Source of the DNA: Mesorhizobium sp. Root157 | Lineage (GTDB): Bacteria > Pseudomonadota > Alphaproteobacteria > Rhizobiales > Rhizobiaceae | Direction of reading: 5' to 3' | Assembly: GCF_001427385.1 (NCBI RefSeq) | Contig: NZ_LMGJ01000033.1 | Coordinates: 124,001-188,000, forward strand | DNA: 64,000 nucleotides | Program-made: the position numbers and the translations under genes | The notes under the pieces: generated by a model | Databases searched by the model: none | Told to the model about the DNA's origin: nothing | Seen by the model: the letters and a program-made list of their open reading frames with translations, nothing else | Shown: positions 57,297 to 64,000 of the stretch, one piece after another | How positions within the stretch are numbered: position 1 is the stretch's first letter | Layout: each line of letters starts with the position of its first letter

Positions 57297-58007
57297 GTGC
57301 CTGAGCGCAATGATCCCTCTCACGATACTGGTCGCACCCAACGGCGGTTGCGCCGCTTTATGGATGTCGAGATTGAGTTGGCGCCGGACGTGCTTGTTCC
57401 GCGCGCGGAAACCGAATTGCTTGGCAAGAACGCGATCTCGATCCTTGGCCGCATGGAAGGGGAGCCTGTCATTGTCGATATGTGCTGCGGTTCCGGCAAT
57501 CTGGCGCTTGCCGTCGCGCATCATTGTCCCAAGGTCCAGATATGGGCTGCCGATCTGACCGACAGCACTGTTGCGCTGGCCCGCAGCAACGTCGCACGCC
57601 TTTCATTGGCGGACAGGGTCAGTGTCATGCAAGGCGATCTGTTTGCCGCCCTTCAAGATGAGGGGATCGAGGGGCGTGTCGACATGGTCGTCTGTAACCC
57701 GCCCTATATTTCGTCGTCCCGGCTCGAAAACGAAAGCGCCCATCTGCTGGGCGACGAGCCCCGCGAGGCGTTTGACGGCGGCCCCTATGGCATCTCCATT
57801 TTGCAACGGCTGGTGAGAGAAGCGATTGACTATCTCAAGCCGGATGGATGGCTGTTGTTCGAGTTCGGAGAGGGGCAGGAGCGGCAGGTCGCCGCTCTTC
57901 TGGCGCGAACCAAGGCTTATGGTGAGCCGTCCTTTGCCGACGCGGATGGAAAGCCTCGTGTGGCTATCGTCAGGAGCAATAGGCGGAACGCGGGAGCAAG
58001 CGCTTGA
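57297..58007 (+). CDS. PrmC/HemK-like SAM-dependent methyltransferase without the N-terminal domain
   Basis: A 236-residue class I methyltransferase. VLVPRAETELLGKNAI matches the substrate hairpin of PrmC. SAM-binding motif I is VIVDMCCGSGNLALAVAH, and the amide-binding motif is VVCNPPYIS. It lacks the ~80-residue N-terminal domain that PrmC uses to recognise release factors, so its substrate is probably different, such as a glutamine, amide or small amine. The GTG start at 57297 has no good ribosome site; an in-frame ATG at 57360 would remove part of the hairpin. It overlaps the next gene by four bases (TTGA). Confidence 0.82.
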   Translation: MPERNDPSHDTGRTQRRLRRFMDVEIELAPDVLVPRAETELLGKNAISILGRMEGEPVIVDMCCGSGNLALAVAHHCPKVQIWAADLTDSTVALARSNVARLSLADRVSVMQGDLFAALQDEGIEGRVDMVVCNPPYISSSRLENESAHLLGDEPREAFDGGPYGISILQRLVREAIDYLKPDGWLLFEFGEGQERQVAALLARTKAYGEPSFADADGKPRVAIVRSNRRNAGASA

Positions 58008-59119
58008 GCCGCATTCGTCCGATCGAAGCTGCCGACATTCCAGCCATCGCGGCGCTATTCCAACGCGTGCTGCGCAAAAAATCATCCCCCGCACCGGATA
58101 CGCTCGCCGACTATATGCGCCGCTTCTATCTGGAAGCGCCGGGTTGCGACGAAGGCATCGCCTCGCTTGTGCATCTCGATGACGCCGGGCGGATTTCCGG
58201 CTTCGTCGGCGTCCATGCCATGCCGATGACGTTCAATGGCCGCAAATTGCGTGCGGCGATCTGCGGATCGCTGATGGTGGAGGATCGCGACAACGACCCG
58301 ATGGCTGGCGCGCGGCTGCTGAAGTCGTTTCTGGACGGACCGCAGGACCTGTCCTTCAGCGAGACGGCCAACGACGTCGCGACACAGTTGTGGACGCGCC
58401 TGCGTGGCGTCGTGCTGCCTCAGTACAGTCTCGACTGGGTGCGTGTCATCCGGCCTCTCGGGTTCACTCTTGGTGTTGCAACAGGCCGCGTCGGCATCGC
58501 CCAGATGCTTTCTCCGCTGGCCAACGTCATCGACGGACTGTGGCGTCGGCGCGTGAGACCCGGTGCAGGGAGTTGGGCGGCTGTATCAGCAGGCCGCAGC
58601 GGGCAAAAGGCGCTTCGGGTCGTCGAAATCGGCAGCGCAGAATTTGCCGGTCTGTTTGAGCCGCTGACCGACCAGTTCGCCCTGCGTCCCGATTGGGAAC
58701 AAAGCCGGTTGGACTGGATCCTTGCCGACGCGATGCTGAAGCCGGATCTCGGCGATCTGGTTTTTGCTTCGATCACTTCGCCTTCTGGAGCCTTGGTTGG
58801 TGCCTTCGCCTACTATGCGAAGCCGGGTAGGATCGGCCGCGTGCTTCAGGTACTGGCGCGCCCCGGCCAGGCCGGCCATGCCATCGATTGCCTTGTCGAT
58901 CACGCGGCAGCGCGCGGCCTGTGCGGCCTGCGTGGCCGCACGCAGGCCGCACTTATGGAGGCGATGCTTAGGCGGCGCATTGTTTTCGTGCCGGTTGCCT
59001 CCACCGTCGTCCATTCACGCGATACCGAACTTCTGCGGGCGATGACGGCTTCGCAAGCCTTCCTGAACGGAGTGGCAGGCGAGCAGTGGAGCAGGCTGAT
59101 CGGCGGCCGCTTCGACTGA
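58004..59119 (+). CDS. GNAT-like acyltransferase family protein
   Basis: A 371-residue protein whose N terminus (RIRPIEAADIPAIAALFQRV) is typical of GNAT acyltransferases, followed by GRISGFVGVHAMPM and further strands. The length would fit a tandem GNAT or a FemAB-like peptidyl or aminoacyl transferase. No clear acetyl-CoA loop is visible in the second half, so the substrate is open. The start is a TTG at 58004, four bases inside the methyltransferase gene and preceded by CGGGAG. It ends only 26 bases from the end of the convergent nadE-like gene. Confidence 0.7.
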   Translation: MSRIRPIEAADIPAIAALFQRVLRKKSSPAPDTLADYMRRFYLEAPGCDEGIASLVHLDDAGRISGFVGVHAMPMTFNGRKLRAAICGSLMVEDRDNDPMAGARLLKSFLDGPQDLSFSETANDVATQLWTRLRGVVLPQYSLDWVRVIRPLGFTLGVATGRVGIAQMLSPLANVIDGLWRRRVRPGAGSWAAVSAGRSGQKALRVVEIGSAEFAGLFEPLTDQFALRPDWEQSRLDWILADAMLKPDLGDLVFASITSPSGALVGAFAYYAKPGRIGRVLQVLARPGQAGHAIDCLVDHAAARGLCGLRGRTQAALMEAMLRRRIVFVPVASTVVHSRDTELLRAMTASQAFLNGVAGEQWSRLIGGRFD

Positions 59120-59145
59120 GGACGGGCGGACGTTGAGCCGGTCGA

Positions 59146-60141
59146 TCAGGCGCTGATTTCCTCGACCTTCGAAACCAGTTGCGGGCCAAGGTGCAGATAG
59201 CGTGTTGCCTTGCGTTTGGCGGCAATGTCGGCCCACACGCGCTCGACCTGCGCAGCGGTCAACCCCACGGCCTGCCCGACGATCTCCGGCGCAATCCCCT
59301 TATTGAGGCCGCAGAGGCACAGGTCCATGCGGTCATAGGACAGAGAGAAGTAGAACTCCTCCTGCGTCTGGGCGAGAGAGTACGTGTCGGTGGTGGGCGG
59401 GCGCCGCCTGATTTCCTCAGGAATGCCAAGATGTGCGGCCAGCGCATAGACCTGCGTCTTATAGAGGTGGGCGATCGGCTTGACGTCGGCTGCACCATCT
59501 CCGTTTTTGACGAAGAACCCCTGGTCGTATTCCAGCCTGTTGGGCGTGCCGACGACGGCGAAGTTGAGGCGGTCGGCGTGGAAATATTCGATCTGCTTGC
59601 GTGTACGCTGCTTCATATTGGTGGCGGCGACAATGCCAAGATAGACCGCAGGCGGCATTCGCAATCTGGTCTGTTGCCCATGAGGGTCCTGAACGACGAG
59701 GGATGAGATATTGTAGCCCTCGCCTTCGAGGGCGTTGGCTATGACGATCTTGGATGCCCAACCCACGCCGTAGTCCGGCACGAGTTCGCGGATGAACGCG
59801 TCGCGGCGTTCGTAGCAGCCCATGGCGCTGAGGGTCGGGCCGATATCCTCGACGGTCGCCTCGACGCCGAATGCTTCGGCGACAAGCCGGCCCAGCCGCA
59901 GGCTTTCCGGGTCGGAATCGTCTTCCGGCATGAAGATGCAAAACACGTTCCTGGCGCCGACCGCGCGCACGGCCAAGGCAAGCGACACACTTGAATCGAT
60001 GCCGCCCGAGAGGCCGAGCACGAGGCCACGCTTGCGCATCCGACGCAACTGCCCGCGCAATTCAGTCGCAATCCGGTCGATTTCCGCTTCCGCGTCGATC
60101 TCCAGCAGCTTCGACAGGTCGTGCAGCGGAGAGATCGTCAT
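59146..60141 (-). CDS. NadE-like NAD synthase paralogue (ammonia-dependent type)
   Basis: A 331-residue ATP-pyrophosphatase-fold enzyme. The PP loop is LGLSGGIDSSVSLALA (SGGIDSS at 45-51), with ATNMKQRTRKQIEYFHADRL, VVGTPNRLEYDQGFFVKNGD and IAHLYKTQVYALAAHLG as in NAD synthase. It has no glutaminase (nitrilase) domain, unlike the long glutamine-dependent enzyme usual in alphaproteobacteria. It overlaps the upstream AMP-ligase by four bases. Its position at the end of an amidotransferase-carrier-ligase operon suggests it amidates or adenylates a pathway intermediate and is not housekeeping NadE, but that is inference. Confidence 0.85.
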   Translation of the reverse strand: MTISPLHDLSKLLEIDAEAEIDRIATELRGQLRRMRKRGLVLGLSGGIDSSVSLALAVRAVGARNVFCIFMPEDDSDPESLRLGRLVAEAFGVEATVEDIGPTLSAMGCYERRDAFIRELVPDYGVGWASKIVIANALEGEGYNISSLVVQDPHGQQTRLRMPPAVYLGIVAATNMKQRTRKQIEYFHADRLNFAVVGTPNRLEYDQGFFVKNGDGAADVKPIAHLYKTQVYALAAHLGIPEEIRRRPPTTDTYSLAQTQEEFYFSLSYDRMDLCLCGLNKGIAPEIVGQAVGLTAAQVERVWADIAAKRKATRYLHLGPQLVSKVEEISA

Positions 60142-61679
60142 TTTAAGGTCTCCACCGACTCGGCTGCCAGGCGGCGGCTGATCTTGCCCGTGTCCGTCTT
60201 CGGCAGTTCCGTGCGGAACTCTACGGACTTGGGCACCATGAAATCCTCAAGATGGCGAGCGCAATGACGGATGACGTCCTTTTCGCTCAGCGTTGGATCG
60301 CTGGCTACGACAAGGGCTCCGACCGCTTGCCCGAGCACAGGGTCAGGCAGTCCGACGACTACCGCTTCCGCAATGCCGGGATGGTTATGGAGCACGGCCT
60401 CCACTTCCTTCGGCGCGACCTTTTCCCCTCGCGTCTTGATGATGTCGTCCTTGCGCCCGACGAAATAGAGGAAGCCGTCCTCGTCGGCCTTGAACAGGTC
60501 GCCTGTATAGAGAACTTTTTCCCAAGGGTTGGGGCCGGGGCGCAGCATCTGCTGCGTTGCAGTAACGTTGCGCCAATAGCCTTGCATCACATGCGGCCCG
60601 CGAATGACCAGTTCCCCTGCGACACCGGGCGCAACACGGCTGCCGTCTTCATCGACGACGAAGGCTTCGGTGTTGGGAATGGCGACGCCGACCGATCCCG
60701 GCCGCCGCTCCAGTTGTTCCGGCGGCAGATAGGTGCAGCGCTTGCACTCGGTCAAGCCATACATGGAGTAGAGTTGGACGCCGGGGAAAAGCGTCCGCAA
60801 GCGCTCTATGTGGGCAACCGGCAAGGCAGCCGCGGTATTGGTGATGTAGCGCAGGCTGGGCAGGGACCCCGGCTTGAGGTCCCGCATCTGCAATATCATG
60901 GCCGCCATCGTCGGCACCAGCGGCAGGCCGCTCACACCTTCTTGCCGGATGCGATCGAAGATCGCTTGCGGAAATGCGAAGGACTTCTCCAAGACCAGTG
61001 TGGCGCCCAGCCTTATCGCCATCAGCAACTGGTAAAGGCCGTAATCGAAGGCGAGCGGCAGCACGTTGAGAATGACGTCGTCACGCGTGTTGTTCAGATA
61101 GGTGGTGATGGAGTCCGACGCCGCATCGCAGTTGCGGTGAGACATCATCACGCCCTTCGGCCTGCCGGTCGAACCCGACGTGTAGATCAGCATGGCGAGA
61201 TCAACGTCGATGCCGCGATGGTCAACCTGGCGAGCCTCATTCAACAGGCAATCCGTGAAGGAAATTGCGCCGGGCGGACACTCTCCAGCAGTCCCTGCCG
61301 TGGACGCAAGGAAGATACCGGCACTTTCGCCAACTGCCTCGGTGACCACGGGCATCAGCTTCGCCTGTGTCAGGATGGCTGCGGCTTCGCAGTCCGCACG
61401 GATGTAAGCGAGTTTGTCGGCCTTGGTCGAGGCGTTGATCGGGCTGAAGGTAGCGCCTGCCTTCATAGCGGCGAAGATCGAGACCGCCGCTTCCCAGCAA
61501 TTGTCCATGAAGATCAGCACGCGGTCGTTGCGCTTCACGCCATTGCTGGCAAGCGCAGTGGCAAGACGGCCGGAGAGGTCATCCAGTTCCGCGTAGGACA
61601 GCCGTCTGCGGTCGGTGACCAGCGCCGTCTTTTCCGGATGGCTCGAAGCGTTGGCTGTCAGAAATTGCTCGACACGCAA
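60138..61679 (-). CDS. AMP-dependent acid ligase paired with a carrier protein
   Basis: A 513-residue adenylating ligase. Core motifs are MLIYTSGSTGRPKGVMMSHR (ATP loop), YSMYGLTECKRCTYLPPEQL (A5), VLYTGDLFKADEDGFLYFVG, RKDDIIKTRGEKVAPKEVEA and the A10 lysine in PKTDTGKISRRL. The TECKR-xx-YLPPE pattern is the one I recall in ligases that partner exosortase loci and other stand-alone carrier proteins. The start is a TTG at 61679, with GAGG eight bases ahead, 24 bases after the carrier gene. It probably loads an acid onto the adjacent carrier. It overlaps the nadE-like start (ATGA). Confidence 0.88.
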   Translation of the reverse strand: MRVEQFLTANASSHPEKTALVTDRRRLSYAELDDLSGRLATALASNGVKRNDRVLIFMDNCWEAAVSIFAAMKAGATFSPINASTKADKLAYIRADCEAAAILTQAKLMPVVTEAVGESAGIFLASTAGTAGECPPGAISFTDCLLNEARQVDHRGIDVDLAMLIYTSGSTGRPKGVMMSHRNCDAASDSITTYLNNTRDDVILNVLPLAFDYGLYQLLMAIRLGATLVLEKSFAFPQAIFDRIRQEGVSGLPLVPTMAAMILQMRDLKPGSLPSLRYITNTAAALPVAHIERLRTLFPGVQLYSMYGLTECKRCTYLPPEQLERRPGSVGVAIPNTEAFVVDEDGSRVAPGVAGELVIRGPHVMQGYWRNVTATQQMLRPGPNPWEKVLYTGDLFKADEDGFLYFVGRKDDIIKTRGEKVAPKEVEAVLHNHPGIAEAVVVGLPDPVLGQAVGALVVASDPTLSEKDVIRHCARHLEDFMVPKSVEFRTELPKTDTGKISRRLAAESVETLK

Positions 61680-61703
61680 CGGAAGTGCCTCGCCAACGCA
61701 GGC

Positions 61704-61967
61704 TTACGCCGCGACCGTTCCGGTTCGGGAGCCGATGAAGGCCGAGATGCGGGCAACCGAGTCCAGATTGGCCGGAACGATGTCGGAATCGCTCATGGTG
61801 ATGTCGAAACTATCTTCGATGAAGGCCACCAACTCCAGCACGGCTGTCGAGTCGATGATGTCGTTCTCGATCAGTGAGGCGTTTTCCGCCAGGTCGTATG
61901 AGGTATCGCCGAACAAAAAATTCTCGATGATGAAGCTGCGAACCTTGTCCTTGGTCGTTTCGGCCAT
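61704..61967 (-). CDS. Acyl carrier protein
   Basis: An 87-residue phosphopantetheine carrier. The attachment serine is Ser40 in IENDIIDSTAVLELVAFIED, the DSxxxxEL pattern, within a four-helix acidic protein. GGAAGG precedes the ATG at 61967. It is not the housekeeping AcpP type (which has DSLDTVELVMALEE) but a stand-alone carrier, as in small-molecule or exosortase-associated pathways. It lies 21 bases after the amidotransferase and 24 before the ligase. Confidence 0.9.
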   Translation of the reverse strand: MAETTKDKVRSFIIENFLFGDTSYDLAENASLIENDIIDSTAVLELVAFIEDSFDITMSDSDIVPANLDSVARISAFIGSRTGTVAA

Positions 61968-61988
61968 GCGTTTCCCTTCCCTCTTATC

Positions 61989-63926
61989 TCAGGCTGCCTG
62001 CTCTGTTCGGTTACCCTGTTGGATAAAGTTCTTGTGCCAAAGCTGTGTTGATAAAATGCCGACAAATGCCGCATTGTCGCGGAAGCCAGATGCTGGTTGC
62101 GTGCGGCACTTCTGTTGGAGTTTCGCCACAGCCTTGGCGTTGAACAGGCCGTCGGCGGCAATGCTTTCCGCGCTCAGGCATTGTTGCACGTAATCGAGGT
62201 CGCCCTTGCCGGTAAATGCCTGGCTGTCCGGGGCGCGATAGGGCTGCTTGGTACGCTCCCGGATGCTCCGAGGAAGCAGGTCTGTCGCCGCCTTGCGCAA
62301 TATGTACTTCTCCACCAGCCCTTTCAGCTTCATTTCGGGCGGCAGCCGCGCCGCGAATTCGACCAACCGATGATCGAGAAAGGGGAAGCGGCCCTCGATG
62401 CCGTGCGCCATCGCCATGCGATCACCCTGGCTGGAAAGAATGTAGCCCGGCAGCAGGAAACGGCTCTCCAGATATTGGGCCTGGTTGAGAGGGTGCCATC
62501 GGCTGAATGCATCGGGCAGTCGGCTAACCAGATCATCGGCCGCATCGTAACCCTTCAGCGTCTCGCGCAACTCGCCCGAGAAAAAGATCTTGGTCGCGGC
62601 CGTCGTCTTGAAGCGTGGCCGGTGCGAAAACAAGGGGTCATTCGGCAGGGCATCGCCTGCCCCGAAAAAGGCGGCGAGATACTCGACCGATTGCTGCCGC
62701 AGGCCGGGCAGGTAGGGATAGAGCTTGCGGAACAGGTGCGGCCTGATGCGAGAGGTTGGCTGTCGCGCGCAGAAGCGGCGCACGCGCGCCTCCTTGAACA
62801 CATCGTAGCCGGCAAACACTTCGTCGGCCCCTTCGCCGGTCAGCACCACCTTCAGGCCGGCGTCGCGGACAAGACCGGACAGTTGGTAGAGAGGTGCAGG
62901 GGCGGTGCGGATGATTGGCCTCTCGGTGGAACGGATCACCTGTGGAAAGACGCGCGCGATATCGCCTTCACGGCAGGCGATCGCCCGGTGTTGGGTGCCG
63001 AGCGCTGACGCCATCTCATGCTGATAGGCGCTTTCGTCATGCTCGGCGCTGTCGAACGTCACGGAGAACGTCTTGAGGCCCTGGGGTGCCATGCCAGCGG
63101 CGAGTGCCGAGACCAGGGACGAATCGAGCCCCCCCGAAAGATATGACCCGACTGGCACATCGGCACGCATGCGCAATCTGACGGCGTCGGTCAGAAGCGC
63201 GCGCAGTTCCTCCGCCACCTCGACTTCGTTCACTATCTTCGACGGCGTGTCCCGGTGCGGAAAAGCGAGTTGCCAATAGGGCTTCACCGTCACCCGGCCT
63301 TGCTCGACGATCATCACGCTGGCCGGTTCCAATTCGTGGATATCGCTGAAAGCCGTGCGCGGGGCGATGGGCGCCCACAACGTGAAAATCTGGTCGAGCG
63401 CCAAAGGATCGATTTTCGCCGAGATACCCGGAATCTTCAGCAGCGCTTTGATTTCCGAGGCGAAATAGAACGTCCCGTCCTTGCTGGTGTGAAAGAGGGG
63501 ACGCACGCCCATCCTGTCGCGGGCGAGTACCATGCGCCGGCGTCGTTGGTCCCATAAGGCGAAGGCGAAGTCGCCGTTGAGCAGAGACAAACACTCTTCG
63601 CCCATCTGGTCGTAGAGATGCAGGATGACTTCGGTATCGCTCGACGTACGGAAGCGACGCCCCCTGCTGCGTAGCTCCTCGCGCAATTCGACGTAATTGA
63701 AGATTTCACCGTTGAAGGCGATCGTCAGTTGTCCGGTTTCGTCAGACATCGGCTGCTGGCCGTCGTCGAGGCCGACGATAGAAAGCCGGGCATGTCCAAG
63801 TCCGGCGCCGGATGCCACGAACTTGCCCTGTGCGTCCGGACCGCGATGTGCGATCGCGTCGGTCATCTGCTTCAGCAGCGTGTCCGCGTCATGCACCTGG
63901 CCGACATAACCAGCAAATCCGCACAT
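61989..63926 (-). CDS. Glutamine-hydrolysing asparagine synthetase-family amidotransferase
   Basis: A 645-residue AsnB-family enzyme. The start codon is followed directly by Cys2, the glutaminase nucleophile (MCGFAGYVG). Class II amidotransferase motifs AIAHRGPDAQG and IAFNGEIFNYVELREEL follow. The synthetase half holds the PP loop SYLSGGLDSSLVSAL (SGGLDSS at about 264-270), TGEGADEVFAGYDVF and HGIEGRFPFLDHRLVEFAAR. At 645 residues it is longer than E. coli AsnB (554), in the range of family members that amidate secondary metabolites or surface polymers. It is the first gene of the minus-strand operon that continues with carrier, ligase and NadE-like genes. Confidence 0.92.
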   Translation of the reverse strand: MCGFAGYVGQVHDADTLLKQMTDAIAHRGPDAQGKFVASGAGLGHARLSIVGLDDGQQPMSDETGQLTIAFNGEIFNYVELREELRSRGRRFRTSSDTEVILHLYDQMGEECLSLLNGDFAFALWDQRRRRMVLARDRMGVRPLFHTSKDGTFYFASEIKALLKIPGISAKIDPLALDQIFTLWAPIAPRTAFSDIHELEPASVMIVEQGRVTVKPYWQLAFPHRDTPSKIVNEVEVAEELRALLTDAVRLRMRADVPVGSYLSGGLDSSLVSALAAGMAPQGLKTFSVTFDSAEHDESAYQHEMASALGTQHRAIACREGDIARVFPQVIRSTERPIIRTAPAPLYQLSGLVRDAGLKVVLTGEGADEVFAGYDVFKEARVRRFCARQPTSRIRPHLFRKLYPYLPGLRQQSVEYLAAFFGAGDALPNDPLFSHRPRFKTTAATKIFFSGELRETLKGYDAADDLVSRLPDAFSRWHPLNQAQYLESRFLLPGYILSSQGDRMAMAHGIEGRFPFLDHRLVEFAARLPPEMKLKGLVEKYILRKAATDLLPRSIRERTKQPYRAPDSQAFTGKGDLDYVQQCLSAESIAADGLFNAKAVAKLQQKCRTQPASGFRDNAAFVGILSTQLWHKNFIQQGNRTEQAA

Positions 63927-64000
63927 AGTTCGATTTCACATTGAAAGATCGAGCCAAGCATAAGGGGCAAGGCACAACCATGCGTTACCCGTTCGGTTTC
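63927..64000. other. Upstream end of the amidotransferase operon, cut by the window
   Basis: Only 74 bases precede the amidotransferase start. I see no certain promoter, so the true 5' end of the operon, and any further genes, may lie outside. Confidence 0.4.

Noticed and set aside
60252-61877. A 541-codon plus-strand open frame across the AMP-ligase and carrier genes
   Set aside because: It is a shadow of two well-supported minus-strand genes, with no motif of its own.
1-64000. CRISPR arrays, rRNA genes, prophage or integrase genes
   Set aside because: I saw no regularly spaced repeats, rRNA sequence, integrase or phage structural genes.

Overview
This window is chromosomal DNA of an alphaproteobacterium in the Rhizobiales, most like Mesorhizobium or a near relative. 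The grounds are high GC, the rhizobial layout of the L-rhamnose locus (rhaDI divergent from rhaRSTPQUK), GapR, a MucR/Ros regulator that lacks half of its zinc ligands, DUF6314, and a rhizobial-type palindromic intergenic repeat. I assigned this from remembered family features, not from a database search.

Layout. 1-6371: a branched-chain amino acid ABC transporter (livH partial, livM, livG with an unusual C-terminal fusion, livF, a small membrane protein, the binding protein) ending in a strong terminator. 6471-10342: pyruvate carboxylase and gapR. 10520-13673: a patchwork of small genes (a universal stress protein, a frameshifted relic, a lipoprotein, short secreted or membrane peptides, tRNA-Phe, DUF6314). 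13984-18923: lipid A phosphoethanolamine transferase, MucR-like regulator, a 609-base gene-free stretch, and an MHYT-GGDEF-EAL protein. 18991-27066: the complete kdp potassium system on the minus strand (small ORF, kdpF, A, B, C, D, E). 27366-38131: L-rhamnose uptake and catabolism around a shared operator region. 38180-45649: a GntR regulator divergent from an ABC uptake and catabolic operon of unknown substrate. 46003-50227: ComM, glutathione synthetase, a GGDEF-EAL protein. 50225-50494: a short inverted-repeat element that supplies the preceding gene's stop codon. 50654-57114: an ATP-grasp ligase and a dipeptide/oligopeptide ABC transporter. 57297-63926: two convergent operons, a PrmC-like methyltransferase plus acetyltransferase-like protein (plus strand), and an AsnB-type amidotransferase, acyl carrier protein, AMP-ligase and NadE-like synthetase (minus strand).

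How the genes work together. The liv, rha, 39053-42449 and dpp blocks are ABC uptake systems, two of them coupled to catabolic enzymes and a local repressor. The kdp block is a two-component-controlled potassium pump. The best candidate for an undescribed system is the last cluster. It has the parts to activate an acid, load it on a carrier protein and form amide bonds with two separate ATP-pyrophosphatase-fold enzymes, but no recognisable product. Two smaller oddities are the LivG ATPase fused to a lysine/alanine/proline-rich tail with a helix-hairpin-helix-like end domain, and the inverted-repeat element at 50225.
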